A stretch of DNA of 64,000 nt, taken from NCBI RefSeq assembly GCF_000512695.2, contig NZ_AZRW02000002.1:62001-126000 (forward strand). The letters run 5' to 3'. Each line of letters starts with the position of its first letter. The stretch's first letter is position 1. This document shows, piece after piece, positions 46,481 through 56,513 of the stretch. The notes beneath the pieces were generated by a model. It searched no databases. It saw only the letters and a list, made by a program, of their open reading frames with translations, and was not told the origin of the DNA. The position numbers and the translations under genes were made by a program. This DNA is from Pseudomonas sp. QTF5 (GTDB lineage: Bacteria > Pseudomonadota > Gammaproteobacteria > Pseudomonadales > Pseudomonadaceae).

Positions 46481-47400
46481 ACAGTCTCTCCACTGGGGGT
46501 CGCACCGGCCCGGCCCATGTAATAGCGGTAGATGTCCTCCAGGGACGGTGGGTCGATTTCCACATCGGCCGGCTCGTGTTCATTGAGCAATTGGCGCAAC
46601 AGGTCCAATTTGTTGCCATTAAGCGCAGCCACTTCAAGGCCCTCCACACCCCAGCGCTGGGTGACGTGCCCGGCGTTGTTCCAGGTTTGCTGCAAAGGCC
46701 CGGCGTGCTTGAGCCCGTTGGCGCGAATCAGCGTCGGCAGCCCGGCTTCCTCGCGCAAACTGCGCAGACTGCCGAGGGCCAGCAGGCGCCCCTGGGTCAG
46801 AATCGCTGCACGGGTGATATGCGCCTCGACCCCCGGCAACACGTGGGAGCAAAGAATGATGCTGGTGCCCTGGCTGCGCAGCCGGTCGAGCAACCGATAG
46901 AGGTCTTGAGTGGCGATGGGATCGAGGCCAACGGTCGGCTCGTCGAGCAGTAACAAACGCGGCTCGCCGAGCAAGGCTTGCGCCAGTCCCAGGCGTTGGC
47001 GCATGCCCTTGGAGTAGGTCTTGACCCGTCGATGCGCCGCGCCCGCCAGGCCAACTTCCTCCAGCAGCATATCCACCTGCGCGAACGCTGCGCCTTTGAG
47101 TCGGGCGAAATGACGCAAGGTCTCCAGGCCGCTCATCTGCGGATAGAAGGTCACGTTCTCCGGCAAATAGCCGAGCAAACGCCGAACGTGCGGATCACTG
47201 GGTAATCGGCCGAACACCCTGACCTGCCCTTCACTGGCCTGAAGCAGACCGAGCACCAGTTTCATGCTGGTGGTCTTGCCCGCGCCGTTGTGCCCGAACA
47301 AGCCGAGCACTTCACCTTCGCCCAGGCTCAGGTTCAACTGATGCAACACGGTGGTGTACCCATAGCGCTGGCTGACGCCTTCCATGTCGATGACGTTCAT
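46477..47400 (-). CDS. nosF: ABC transporter ATP-binding protein NosF
   Basis: NosF is the ATPase of NosDFY. The product is 307 aa. Walker [10 protein letters not shown], signature [13 protein letters not shown], Walker [13 protein letters not shown] and the switch His in LCSHVL are all intact. The ATG at 47400 overlaps the nosD stop. A much longer frame (to 48501) runs antisense-like through nosD and is not the gene. Confidence 0.96.
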   Translation of the reverse strand: MNVIDMEGVSQRYGYTTVLHQLNLSLGEGEVLGLFGHNGAGKTTSMKLVLGLLQASEGQVRVFGRLPSDPHVRRLLGYLPENVTFYPQMSGLETLRHFARLKGAAFAQVDMLLEEVGLAGAAHRRVKTYSKGMRQRLGLAQALLGEPRLLLLDEPTVGLDPIATQDLYRLLDRLRSQGTSIILCSHVLPGVEAHITRAAILTQGRLLALGSLRSLREEAGLPTLIRANGLKHAGPLQQTWNNAGHVTQRWGVEGLEVAALNGNKLDLLRQLLNEHEPADVEIDPPSLEDIYRYYMGRAGATPSGETV

Positions 47401-48689
47401 GCGGTGGGCTCCTGGGTCAGGGGTCGTGTGGTGGGATTCATCAGTGGATGGCTGTCCAGGACGCCCGGCGATTTCATCACCGGAAAGGCCCGTTGCACCC
47501 AGCGCAGCAATTCGATCCCGGGGCTGTTCATCAACAGCCGCACTTGCGGGTACAGCCACAGCAAGCGGTCGACGTTGTCGTTGGGTTCGTAGGCGATATC
47601 GCCCAGGCCATCGTTGTTGCGATCCCAGCCCAGGTAATCGCTCCAGTAATTGCCCCGGCCATCCGCCGACCATTCCTGCAAACGGGTGGCGACGTATTTG
47701 ACCTGCCGTTGGTTGCCGACAAAGGCGTTGTCGGCGATGCGGTTGTCTTCGGAGCCGGCGGTGAGGTGAATGCCCACGGCGCTGTGCTCGAAGTGGTTGT
47801 GTTCGATGCTGTTGAACAACGAGTTGTAGATGAACAACGCCTTGCCCTCGGCGCCGCTGATCATGCTGTCGCCGGTCGAGCCGTCTCGCACGTCCGTGAC
47901 GACGTTGTCGCGCAAGGTTGAATAGGTGATGTAGTTCATCAGGATGCCGTAGTTCTGATCCTGTTCGGAGCGGTTGCCGATCACCGTGAGCTTGCGGCTT
48001 TGCATCAAGGCGTAGCCGGTGCGGGTGCGGCGGGTGGTGTTGCCGATCAGCCGGTTGTCGTTGGCGAACATGTAATGCACGCCGTAACGCAGGTCTTCCA
48101 GGGTATTGCCCTGCAGCAGGTTGCCGTTGGAGGTGTCGATGTAGATACCATCGCGGGTGTCGCGCACCTGGTTGCCGATGACCCGGGCGCCATGCACCGC
48201 ATACAGATGAATGCCGTTGCCGCGATCCTGGGAGCGTAGCGTCGGATCCCCTTGGATGCGGTTGTCGATCAGGCTCGCATCCTGCGTCCCGTCGACCCAG
48301 ATACCGAAACCCTGGCCTTGCAGGCGATTGCCTTTGATCACCGCGCCACGGGCCTGTGGCTGGAGGAACACCGCCGCATTCATGGCCGTGAGGTCGTGCC
48401 CCCAGTCCAGAAAGGTGCAGCCCTCGATCCGGACATCGGGCGCGCTGACGATCACGCCGTTGCCCTGCCCTTGCGCCTGAAACACCGCGCCGGGCTCGCA
48501 AACAATCTGCATCGGTTGATCGACGCTGAACGAGCCACGGTACTCCCCCGCCGGCAGGTGCCAGCGTTGTTCAGCGTCAATCCGCAACGGCAACGTGGTG
48601 ATGGGTTGGACCGCCGCTAGTGCCCCGCCTGACATCAACAGGAGCACAAGGGCAATGGCCTTCACCGGACTTTCCTTGATTTCGGTCAT
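47397..48689 (-). CDS. nosD: Periplasmic copper-assembly protein NosD
   Basis: NosD is a periplasmic right-handed beta-helix protein of the NosDFY complex that hands copper between NosL and NosZ. The product is 430 aa, with a signal peptide ([20 protein letters not shown] then ALA). Repeated CASH-type coils ([31 protein letters not shown] and so on) cover residues 80-290. GGGAG lies 8 bases before the ATG at 48689. It sits 27 bases after nosZ. Confidence 0.94.
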   Translation of the reverse strand: MTEIKESPVKAIALVLLLMSGGALAAVQPITTLPLRIDAEQRWHLPAGEYRGSFSVDQPMQIVCEPGAVFQAQGQGNGVIVSAPDVRIEGCTFLDWGHDLTAMNAAVFLQPQARGAVIKGNRLQGQGFGIWVDGTQDASLIDNRIQGDPTLRSQDRGNGIHLYAVHGARVIGNQVRDTRDGIYIDTSNGNLLQGNTLEDLRYGVHYMFANDNRLIGNTTRRTRTGYALMQSRKLTVIGNRSEQDQNYGILMNYITYSTLRDNVVTDVRDGSTGDSMISGAEGKALFIYNSLFNSIEHNHFEHSAVGIHLTAGSEDNRIADNAFVGNQRQVKYVATRLQEWSADGRGNYWSDYLGWDRNNDGLGDIAYEPNDNVDRLLWLYPQVRLLMNSPGIELLRWVQRAFPVMKSPGVLDSHPLMNPTTRPLTQEPTA

Positions 48690-48716
48690 CGGCCCGCTCC
48701 CGTCGAATGCCAACCG

Positions 48717-50636
48717 TCAGGCTCGCTCGACCTTCATGCGGCCGACCATTTCCATGTGCAGCGCATGGCAGAACCAGCTGCAGTAGTACCAATGCAGGCC
48801 GGCCTTGTCGGCGGTAAAGGTGATGGACGAAGTTTGCTGCGGGCTGATCTCCATGCTGGCGCCATGGTTGGTCATGACGAAACCGTGAGTCACGTCTTCA
48901 ATCTGGTCGATGTTGGTGATGATCACGGTCACTTCGTTGCCCTGCTTGACGGTGAACTCGGTCAGACCATAGGCCGGGGCCATGGAGGTCATGTAGACCC
49001 GCACATGATTGCCGTCGCGGATGACCTTGTTGTCGGTCTCCAGGTTGATCCCGTCTTTCTTGGCCAGCTCCACGGTGGCGGCGAAGAATGGGTCGTTGCG
49101 GTTCCAGATCTTTTGGGTCTTGATCTGGTCCCGGCGCGCGAGGATGCAATCGTGAGGTTCGGCAAACGCAGGGCCGTCATGCACCAGCTTCATCTCTTCG
49201 CCGGAAATATCAATCAGTTGGTCATTTTCCGGGTGCAGCGGCCCGGTCGGCAGGAAGCGGTCCTTGGAGAATTTGCACAACACCACCAGCCACTTGCCAT
49301 CCGCTTCACTGGTTTCGGTCAGCGAGGCATGGTTATGGCCAGGCTGGTACTGCACGTCGAGCTTCTGCTTGATGTAATTGACCTTCTCGCCCTTGTAGGC
49401 GCGTATCGCCTCCTCCATGTTCCACTTCACCACCTGACTGTCGATGAACAGCGTGGTGTAGGCGTTGCCGCGACCGTCGAAGGTGGTGTGCAAAGGCCCC
49501 AGGCCCAGTTCCGGCTCGGCGACGATGACCTCGCGCGGGTCCTTGAATTTATCGGCGAACAAGTCGTCCAGCCGGTCGATGGCGATCATCGAGACCGTTG
49601 GCGACAGCTTGCCGTTGGCAATGAAGTACTTGCCATCGGATGAGGTGTTGAGGCCGTGGGGGTTCTTCGGCACCGGGATATAGCGAGTGAATTCGGAGTC
49701 CTTGCCATCGGTTTTACGACCGTCGACCACCGGCACTTTCGAGTCTTCCAGGGTGATGAACTTGCCGGCCTTGATCGCAGCCTCGATGCGCGGGATGTTG
49801 AACACCACGACCCAGTCGCGCTCGTTGCGCATCATGCCGCCAAGGTCGTAAGCCTTCTCCGAGTTGTAGCAGGTGGATGCGGCGTACTTGCCGGTGTAAT
49901 CGGCGTCGGAGTTGTCCAGGTTGCCGTCGACAATCACCTGGAAAGCCATTTCCATTTTTTCGGCATCGATGGCGTTAAACATGGTGAAGCTGTTCTTGTC
50001 TTGCAGGTCGAAGGTGCTGCCGTCATTGGGGTGCGGGATGACGAATTCGGCATTGGCGAACACGTACTTGGTGTAGGGCACTTTTTGCAAACGCAGGCCG
50101 TGGATAGCTTGCACGTTCGGCACCGTGAGGATCTTGTCGCACTTCATGATGTCCAGGCGGATGCGCGCGACCCGGGAGTTGGCCTTGTCGTTGATGAACA
50201 GGTACTTGCCGTCGTACTTGCCATCGGTCATGGAGATATGCGGGTGATGGCAATCGCCATTCTGAAACTTTGCACTGTCGCCCAGGATCCGCTTGCTTTC
50301 GTTGGTCAGGCCCCAGCCGGTGGCCGAGTCGACGTTGAACACCGGAATACGCATCAACTCACGCATCGACGGCACACCCAGCACTCGCACTTCGCCCTGA
50401 TGGCCACCGCTCCAGAAGCCGTAGTATTCGTCCAGCTCACCGGGGCCGACGTGGATTTTCGCCTGCGCATCCTTGACCGCCGCGGCCCAGGACTCGCGGC
50501 TGAACACTGCGCCGCCCAACGTCGTGGCACCCGCCAGCACCGCACCGGTGACGGCGCTGCTGCCCAGAAAACCGCGACGGCTGAGCCCCGTCTGTTCGTC
50601 TTCCTGCACCGGTTTTGTGGATTCTGTGTCAGTCAT
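48717..50636 (-). CDS. nosZ: Nitrous oxide reductase NosZ (clade I, Tat-exported)
   Basis: NosZ reduces N2O to N2 in the periplasm. The product is 639 aa. A Tat signal SRRGFLG at about 19-25 places it in clade I, which is exported folded. The propeller holds the CuZ His ligands (DCHHPHISM near 130, EPHDC, and others). The C-terminal cupredoxin domain has the CuA motif CSWFCHALHMEM. AAGGAG lies about 8 bases before the ATG at 50636; the longer frame to 50669 is not supported. Confidence 0.98.
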   Translation of the reverse strand: MTDTESTKPVQEDEQTGLSRRGFLGSSAVTGAVLAGATTLGGAVFSRESWAAAVKDAQAKIHVGPGELDEYYGFWSGGHQGEVRVLGVPSMRELMRIPVFNVDSATGWGLTNESKRILGDSAKFQNGDCHHPHISMTDGKYDGKYLFINDKANSRVARIRLDIMKCDKILTVPNVQAIHGLRLQKVPYTKYVFANAEFVIPHPNDGSTFDLQDKNSFTMFNAIDAEKMEMAFQVIVDGNLDNSDADYTGKYAASTCYNSEKAYDLGGMMRNERDWVVVFNIPRIEAAIKAGKFITLEDSKVPVVDGRKTDGKDSEFTRYIPVPKNPHGLNTSSDGKYFIANGKLSPTVSMIAIDRLDDLFADKFKDPREVIVAEPELGLGPLHTTFDGRGNAYTTLFIDSQVVKWNMEEAIRAYKGEKVNYIKQKLDVQYQPGHNHASLTETSEADGKWLVVLCKFSKDRFLPTGPLHPENDQLIDISGEEMKLVHDGPAFAEPHDCILARRDQIKTQKIWNRNDPFFAATVELAKKDGINLETDNKVIRDGNHVRVYMTSMAPAYGLTEFTVKQGNEVTVIITNIDQIEDVTHGFVMTNHGASMEISPQQTSSITFTADKAGLHWYYCSWFCHALHMEMVGRMKVERA

Positions 50637-50691
50637 GTCGCGTACTCCTTGAAGAGATAAAACGGTCACTGCGGACGTGCGCTCGCGAACT

Positions 50692-52872
50692 TCATTCAGC
50701 AGCCGGCACTTCCACGACAGGTATCAGTTGCACCGCCACGGGTGCCGGTTTTCCGCGCTTCTTGCGCTTGTTGATCAGCGGCGGGCATTTGTCTTCGTTG
50801 TGGTAGGTCATCTGGCAGTCGAGGCAGTAGTGGCACTCGTTGGCATTGATCCGGCCATCTGGATGAATCGCCTGGATCTCGCATTCCTTGGCGCACAACT
50901 GGCAGGGGCTGCCGCATTCCTTGCGGCGCTTGAGCCAGTCGAACAGGCGCAATTTGGTCGGGATCGCCAGCGCCGCACCCAAGGGGCAGATGTAGCGGCA
51001 ATAGACTTTGCGCGTAAAAATATTGATGACCAGCAGCGCTACCGCGTAGAGCACGAACCACCACTGGCGGTCGAACTTGAGGGTGATGGCGGTTTTGAAG
51101 GGTTCCACCTCGGCGAACAGCTCGGCGGTGGACATCGATTCCAGGGAGATGCCGAAAAGCAGCAGCAAGATGATGTATTTGATCGCCCATAGCCGCTCAT
51201 GCACCGCAAAGGGCAATTCGTACTGGGGAATTTTCAACGTGCGCGCGGCTTCGTTGATCAACTCTTGCAAGGCGCCAAACGGGCACAGCCAGCCGCAGAA
51301 CACGCCACGGCCCCACAGCAGGATGCTCGCGGCGGTGAAGACCCAGAGCATGAAGATCAGCGGATCGGTGAGAAACAGCTCCCAGCGAAATTGCTCGAAC
51401 AGCGCATGCACAAAGGTCAGGACATTGACCACCGACAATTGCCCCAAGGCATACCAGCCCAGAAAGACCACGGTAAAAAGCAAGTAACCACGACGCAGCC
51501 AGTGCAGAAAGCGTGGCCGGCGGGTGAGTTTGTCTTGCAGGAACAGAATGGCCGTCAGCAGCAACAACGCGCTCGCGAGTACGGCGATCTGGAAGTGTTT
51601 CTGGTACCAGATGGTCAGCCACATCGGCCGGCTGGCTTCCTCGATGGCTGCCTGTTCTTCGGCACTGGGCGCGGGTCGCTCAAGGTAGGGCTCGGGCAGT
51701 TGATAAGGCAGTTCGAAGCTGCTGAAGGTGCCGCTGACCGGTCCCGTCTGACGCCGCACCAGGAGCTCCAGGGACCAGGGCGATCCCGGGTCGAACCCCG
51801 CCGGTTTGCGCACAATGAACACCGACATTTCAGTGAACTCGGGCATGCCCTTGGCAAACACGTCGGAGAGCCGCTGATGGTCCATGTCGCGAAAGCTGAT
51901 GATGTTGCCGAACTGGCGCAATTGCACCCGATCGAAAATCCCGCCGCGCACATAACCCGAGCCTTTATAGGAAAACAGCCCACGCCCCAGCACCACGATG
52001 GCCTGCTCGCCGGGTTTGAGTTCCTGCATGAGGAAGCGATATTGATTGTCGCCCAGTAGCGCGCGGCCAATGGTCGGCGGGTTCAAGTCGGCGGTGTACA
52101 GCTCGATAAAGGTGTCATCGACTTGATCCGGGCCGGCGTTGTCGACGCCTTCGGCTTCGGTGCCCTTGAAGGCGGCATCGACCTGTCCACGGGTCAGGTT
52201 CAACCGGCGAATGGCGCCGTTACCGGTCAGTTGCTCCCAGGTGGCGGGCTCGAAAAAGTCCTGGCGCACGATGGCGGGCTTGTTCACCACCCCACCCCGG
52301 TCCTCGATCAGCTTCAGCGATACGGCCACTTCATGGGCGGCACGCATGATGACCTCATTGACCACCATGGCGGTGACGGTTGCGCCGGCGATGGCATCCA
52401 CGGTGACCGCGCTCGGGTCGCTGGAATGGCCGACCACCACCCGCTGGCTGACCTTGATCCCTTTGTATCGGGCACTGAAACCGTGGAGTTTTTCTTCGGG
52501 GATGCCGATCAGCAGAATCGGTTCGTGGTGCTCTAGCACATAGGCGTCCTGAATCACGCCGGCGGTGTCGAGGATCACCTGGGTGTTGATGGGTTTGCCC
52601 GAGTAGGCCGGAATATCCACCACATCCAGGCTCTGGAACACATACCCGATAACCTTGCCGGCCGCCGACAGCGTGCGCACCTTGAACTTGCCTTCGGCTG
52701 CGGACACCGAATCGGTTTGCGGGAAAACCTTCTCGATGCGCTGCTGCTCGATGTCGCCGTATGACTTGGCCTGCACCGTCGCGAACGCTGCGATCATCAG
52801 CAAGACCATCACCACCAGCCCGACGCTCAAGATGCGCAGGTTGCCATGTGTCGAAGGCTGATGGATTGTCAT
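50692..52872 (-). CDS. nosR: Membrane flavoprotein and iron-sulfur regulator NosR
   Basis: NosR is a membrane electron donor needed for expression and activity of NosZ. The product is 726 aa. A large periplasmic FMN-binding domain (AIAGATVTAMVVNEVI near 170) is followed by membrane helices with CGWLCP and CRYICP motifs and a C-terminal double ferredoxin (CQLCAKEC, CHYCLDC). I chose ATG at 52872: the perfect ANR/DNR box at 52932 would start transcription near 52897, after the alternative ATG at 52905. Confidence 0.95.
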   Translation of the reverse strand: MTIHQPSTHGNLRILSVGLVVMVLLMIAAFATVQAKSYGDIEQQRIEKVFPQTDSVSAAEGKFKVRTLSAAGKVIGYVFQSLDVVDIPAYSGKPINTQVILDTAGVIQDAYVLEHHEPILLIGIPEEKLHGFSARYKGIKVSQRVVVGHSSDPSAVTVDAIAGATVTAMVVNEVIMRAAHEVAVSLKLIEDRGGVVNKPAIVRQDFFEPATWEQLTGNGAIRRLNLTRGQVDAAFKGTEAEGVDNAGPDQVDDTFIELYTADLNPPTIGRALLGDNQYRFLMQELKPGEQAIVVLGRGLFSYKGSGYVRGGIFDRVQLRQFGNIISFRDMDHQRLSDVFAKGMPEFTEMSVFIVRKPAGFDPGSPWSLELLVRRQTGPVSGTFSSFELPYQLPEPYLERPAPSAEEQAAIEEASRPMWLTIWYQKHFQIAVLASALLLLTAILFLQDKLTRRPRFLHWLRRGYLLFTVVFLGWYALGQLSVVNVLTFVHALFEQFRWELFLTDPLIFMLWVFTAASILLWGRGVFCGWLCPFGALQELINEAARTLKIPQYELPFAVHERLWAIKYIILLLLFGISLESMSTAELFAEVEPFKTAITLKFDRQWWFVLYAVALLVINIFTRKVYCRYICPLGAALAIPTKLRLFDWLKRRKECGSPCQLCAKECEIQAIHPDGRINANECHYCLDCQMTYHNEDKCPPLINKRKKRGKPAPVAVQLIPVVEVPAAE

Positions 52873-52931
52873 GAAGTCGCTGATTTCAAAGGGGCTTGCG
52901 GCCATGTTAGGCAGCGTTGTGCGCCCTGCCC

Positions 52932-52945
52932 TTGATTGAAATCAA
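52932..52945 (-). promoter_or_regulatory. ANR/DNR box for nosR
   Basis: TTGATTGAAATCAA is a perfect match. It lies in the 78-base gap between hemN and nosR, and the class II start would be near 52897. Confidence 0.92.
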
Positions 52946-52983
52946 CTCAATAGAACTCCTTGCACCTAGAGCGTCCAGAAGCC

Positions 52984-54372
52984 TCAAACGGTGCGGGAAA
53001 ACTGACCTTTTTGTTCGCCTCCCAAATAGGCGTCAAATGCCATCGCCGCACTGCGCATCATCAAATGCCCTTGCTGCAACAGCACCAATTCGTCGCTGTG
53101 AATCTCCAAGAGCCCGTCACGCACCTGCTCGCCCAGTTGCGCCAGCGCATCGGCAAAATACTCGGTGAAGCAAATGCCATGACCCGCTTCGAACTTGGCG
53201 AAATCGATCCTGCCGTGGCACATCAGGTCGCTGATCACTTCGCGGCGCAGCAAATCATCGGCGCTCAAGCGATAACCACGATGTACCGGCAACAAACCTT
53301 GATCGATACGGGCGTAGTACTGCGAAAGCTCCTTGACGCTCTGGCTGTAGCTGTCACCGACCTTACCGATCGAAGACACCCCAAGACCGATCAAATCGCA
53401 GTCGGCATGGGTCGAGTAGCCCTGAAAATTGCGTTGCAGGGTGCCCTGGGTGCGGGCCAGCGCTAGCTCGTCGTCCGGCAAAGCGAAATGATCCATGCCG
53501 ATATAGACATAACCGGCCTCGGTCAGGCGGCGGATGGTCAGCTCCAGCAACTCCAGCTTGCGCTCCGGTGGCGGCATGTCCGCGGGGCGAATCAGCCGTT
53601 GCGCGCGCACCTGCTCCGGTAAATGCGCGTAGCTGTAGGCGGCAATCCGGTCAGGACGCAGGGCGATGATCTTGCCGAGGGTGACGTCGAAACTCTGCAC
53701 AGTTTGCAGTGGCAGTCCGTAAATCAGATCGACGCTGATCGACTTGAATTTCGCCTCTCGCGCGGCCGCGACCAGCGCATAGATCTGTTCTTCGCTTTGC
53801 TGGCGATTGACCGCCGCCTGGACGTCGGGATCGAAGTCCTGCACGCCGAAGCTCAGACGATTGAACCCCAGTTGGCGCAGCGACTGGATCTGCTCGGTGC
53901 TGATGGTGCGCGGATCGACCTCGATGGAAAACTCGTGATCATCGCTGTCATCCATGTCGAATGCCTGGTGCAGGCAGTCCATCAGGTCTGCCAGCTGTTC
54001 ACTGGTCAAATACGTCGGCGTGCCCCCGCCCAAGTGCAATTGCGTGAGTTTTCGGGTGCGGTCGAACAAGGCGGCCTGCATCACGATTTCACGTTTGAGG
54101 TACGTCAGGTATTCAACCGCCCGATGGGTTTTCCGGGTAATGATTTTGTTGCAGGCACAGTAGTAACAAAGGCTCTTGCAGAACGGGATGTGGATGTACA
54201 CCGACAACGGCTTGGGCACCGCCGCCAGGTTGCTGTCCGAGGCCGCACGCTTATAGTCATCAACGGCGAACGCCTGATGAAACTGCGGCGCGGTCGGGTA
54301 AGAGGTATAGCGCGGCCCCGGCAGGTCATACTTTTCGACCAGGGCGCGATTGAAATCAAATGAAGTTGTCAT
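52984..54372 (-). CDS. hemN: Oxygen-independent coproporphyrinogen III oxidase HemN
   Basis: HemN is a radical-SAM enzyme that makes protoporphyrinogen without O2, needed for haem supply in anaerobic growth. The product is 462 aa, full length. The motif CKSLCYYCAC lies at 65-74, and HLGGGTPTYL and FDLIYGLPLQT-like segments follow. The ATG at 54372 (MTTSFDFN) overlaps the end of the upstream HemN-like gene by 17 bases, so the two are co-transcribed. Confidence 0.96.
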   Translation of the reverse strand: MTTSFDFNRALVEKYDLPGPRYTSYPTAPQFHQAFAVDDYKRAASDSNLAAVPKPLSVYIHIPFCKSLCYYCACNKIITRKTHRAVEYLTYLKREIVMQAALFDRTRKLTQLHLGGGTPTYLTSEQLADLMDCLHQAFDMDDSDDHEFSIEVDPRTISTEQIQSLRQLGFNRLSFGVQDFDPDVQAAVNRQQSEEQIYALVAAAREAKFKSISVDLIYGLPLQTVQSFDVTLGKIIALRPDRIAAYSYAHLPEQVRAQRLIRPADMPPPERKLELLELTIRRLTEAGYVYIGMDHFALPDDELALARTQGTLQRNFQGYSTHADCDLIGLGVSSIGKVGDSYSQSVKELSQYYARIDQGLLPVHRGYRLSADDLLRREVISDLMCHGRIDFAKFEAGHGICFTEYFADALAQLGEQVRDGLLEIHSDELVLLQQGHLMMRSAAMAFDAYLGGEQKGQFSRTV

Positions 54373-55741
54373 GATCAATCCATTCGCAATGGGGTTCATG
54401 CCCCGCACCGCCCGAATCCTTTTCAAACAGGTTGCAGATGGCATCCACGTGGGGCCGACCGGCCGGAAGAATACTAATGAAACGGTTAGACAGTTCGATC
54501 AACCCGTCACGGCTCAATTGCTCCAGCACAGGCCAGGCGGTGAAAAAGTACTGGTGAAAAATGAGGCCATGACGCGTCTCGATTGCCTGGATATCCAGTT
54601 CCAGATCACAGGCCAGGCGTTCTATGACCATGAGCCTGACCTGATTCCCTGCCTCACAGCGCCAGCCACGACTCGTCGGCAATTGGTCCATGTCCAGTTG
54701 CTGCTGGTACCGTTCCAGTTCGTCGGTGTTTTGCGCATACATACCGTCGATCTGACTGATAGCGCCCAAACCGAACCCGATATGGTCGCAATGTCCGTGA
54801 CGGGTAAACCCCTCACAATTGCGACGTAATCGGCCGCGCTCCTGAGCAATCGCCAAATCGTCATCGGGCCGGACAAACTGCCCCAGGCCAATGTAGTGAT
54901 AACCAGCGCCGATCAACTGTTCAAAGCAGATCCGGCGCATGGCGCCTCTATCTTCCTCGCTGCAAAACGCCCTGATTTTGTCTGCGGCCTTTGGCCGATA
55001 GCGTTGAGGTGGCCGGGCATAATCAAACACCAGCAGCCGGTCCGGCTCCAGTTCGATGATGGTTGCCAGTTTCAGCGCAAAACTTTCTGGCGTCTGCCAG
55101 GTATGGCCATAACCCAGATCGACATTGATGGATCGATAGCCGAAGGTACGAGCGGCATCGATAAGCGAATGGATCGGTGCCGGGTTCTGGTAGCAGGTCA
55201 GCGACATCGCACTGTCGGCACCGATGTCCGGAACGCCGATGCTGACATGGTTGAACTCCAGGTCACGTAGCATACCCATGGTCGACCAATCCGTATGGTG
55301 AAGGTCCACTTGTATGCTGTAGTCACCGCACTCATGTCCAAGAAAGTTGAATCGGCCACGAAGGTGATTCATCAGCCGTCTCAGGTGGGCGATGGCGGGT
55401 GTTCCCCCCCCTAGATGGAACTGCTCGACCCGCTGCCCGGTTCCCAGATGACAACCGACAAGGTCGATCTCATGTTGCAGACGCTGAACATAGTGTTCGA
55501 CAACACTGTGCTCACATGAAGTTTCGCGCGGGGACCACAAGGCAGGCTTAAGGTTAGAAGGCAGTTGCACGTTCAGCGATAGCGGACGGCACTTCTGACG
55601 GCTGACGCGCAATGCACGAAGCAAATCCAGAGAGCCGATGCCGCCATGAAATTTTTCAGTGTCGACATGGCAGTTGGGGTCGAGCACGCCTTGATCGCGC
55701 CGGACGTTCGGCTCACCGGGGCTGTGAAATAAATTGAGCAT
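54356..55741 (-). CDS. HemN-like protein lacking the radical-SAM cysteine motif
   Basis: A 461-aa protein that aligns with HemN over most of its length: FHLGGGTPAI, FNHVSIGVPDIGAD, NVDLGYGHTWQTPESF, YHYIGLGQFVRPDDDLA, FTRHGHCDHIGFGLGAISQI and ETRHGLIFHQYFF. Where HemN has CKSLCYYCAC it reads QLPSNLKPALWSPRETSCEH, so no 4Fe-4S radical-SAM cluster can form. The frame is intact, GGAG lies 7 bases before the ATG, and a perfect ANR/DNR box precedes it. It is therefore an expressed paralogue, not a decayed gene. Its function is unknown; a haem-handling or partner role for HemN is possible. Confidence 0.85.
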   Translation of the reverse strand: MLNLFHSPGEPNVRRDQGVLDPNCHVDTEKFHGGIGSLDLLRALRVSRQKCRPLSLNVQLPSNLKPALWSPRETSCEHSVVEHYVQRLQHEIDLVGCHLGTGQRVEQFHLGGGTPAIAHLRRLMNHLRGRFNFLGHECGDYSIQVDLHHTDWSTMGMLRDLEFNHVSIGVPDIGADSAMSLTCYQNPAPIHSLIDAARTFGYRSINVDLGYGHTWQTPESFALKLATIIELEPDRLLVFDYARPPQRYRPKAADKIRAFCSEEDRGAMRRICFEQLIGAGYHYIGLGQFVRPDDDLAIAQERGRLRRNCEGFTRHGHCDHIGFGLGAISQIDGMYAQNTDELERYQQQLDMDQLPTSRGWRCEAGNQVRLMVIERLACDLELDIQAIETRHGLIFHQYFFTAWPVLEQLSRDGLIELSNRFISILPAGRPHVDAICNLFEKDSGGAGHEPHCEWIDHDNFI

Positions 55742-55800
55742 AACGGGTCTCCGAGACTGGCTGCGGACCGCCAGTGTCGGAGTTTGGCGATCAATGCTCC

Positions 55801-55814
55801 TTGATTTGCATCAA
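55801..55814 (-). promoter_or_regulatory. ANR/DNR box for the hemN-like and hemN genes
   Basis: TTGATTTGCATCAA is a perfect match. The class II start is near 55766, 25 bases before the ATG. Confidence 0.92.
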
Positions 55815-55858
55815 GCGCGAGCAAAGTGCTTGTCGCGCAATAGACACCAGGCAAGCCC

Positions 55859-56003
55859 TAATGCCAGTCAGTTAAGGTGCGATACCTGTGGGAGCGGGCT
55901 TGCTCGCGAAAGCGGTGTGTCAGGCGACATCAATGTTGACTATGCCGCCGTCTTCGCGAGCAAGCCCGCTCCCACATGGATTGCGCTTAACTGACTGGCA
56001 TTA
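55859..56003. repeat. REPIN, family 1, with 17-bp perfect outer inverted repeat
   Basis: TAATGCCAGTCAGTTAA (55859-55875) and its perfect inverse (55987-56003) flank the usual GTGGGAGCGGGC doublet. It lies between the hemN-like promoter and the CopD-like gene. Confidence 0.88.
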
Positions 56004-56015
56004 AGGCAAGCCCAG

Positions 56016-56459
56016 TCACCACGTCAGGTAGAACATCCACTTGGCCAATAGCACGATGACAACCATGTGGCAGAACAGGCTGCCATGGATGAAATGCAAG
56101 TATCGAGCACTCATCCGGCCACTTTTGAACAAAAACATGGCGACCAGGAAATGCAGCAGTACGCTGACGGCCACCACGATTTTCACCATCAGCAATGTGC
56201 CAAACGATGAGGCCATTGGTGTGGCAAGGGCCGGCAAATAGCGCAGCCAGACCATCCCCAACCCGGCACCGAACAACACCAGCAAGACCCATGGAATCAA
56301 GGTGCGCGCGCGTCGACCGATACCCTGCTCGACCAGCAACATAACCTTGACGGGCAGCTGTTTGCGGATACTTTCAAGGAACAGGACTTCGAAGAACACC
56401 GTGCCGATGAAAATCAGCGCGGCAAACAGATGCAACATCAGAAACAGCGGATAGAGCAT
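56016..56459 (-). CDS. CopD-like integral membrane protein (copy 2)
   Basis: A 147-aa membrane protein with four hydrophobic segments, paralogous to the one at 25145-25582. Shared features are FIGTVFFEV, the ASSFGTLL block and the ending LLAKWMFYL, along with His residues near helix ends (MLHLFAALIFIG, LLHFLVAMF, GSLFCHMV). No nnrS lies next to it. The ATG at 56459 begins MLYPLFLML; the frame beyond is unsupported. The function is unknown; metal or haem binding is possible by family analogy. Confidence 0.73.
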   Translation of the reverse strand: MLYPLFLMLHLFAALIFIGTVFFEVLFLESIRKQLPVKVMLLVEQGIGRRARTLIPWVLLVLFGAGLGMVWLRYLPALATPMASSFGTLLMVKIVVAVSVLLHFLVAMFLFKSGRMSARYLHFIHGSLFCHMVVIVLLAKWMFYLTW

Positions 56460-56513
56460 GGGATTCTCGCTCTCAATACAGCTGAACACGATTCACTCGC
56501 CCTGAGGGAAACG

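Noticed and set aside
46477-48501. A 674-codon frame that would fuse extra sequence to NosF
   Set aside because: The part before 47400 is nosD read in the wrong frame (Arg/Gln/His-rich); NosF itself is full length from 47400.
52873-52905. Longer NosR starting at 52905
   Set aside because: The perfect ANR/DNR box predicts a transcript start near 52897, after that codon; neither start has a strong ribosome site, so some doubt remains.
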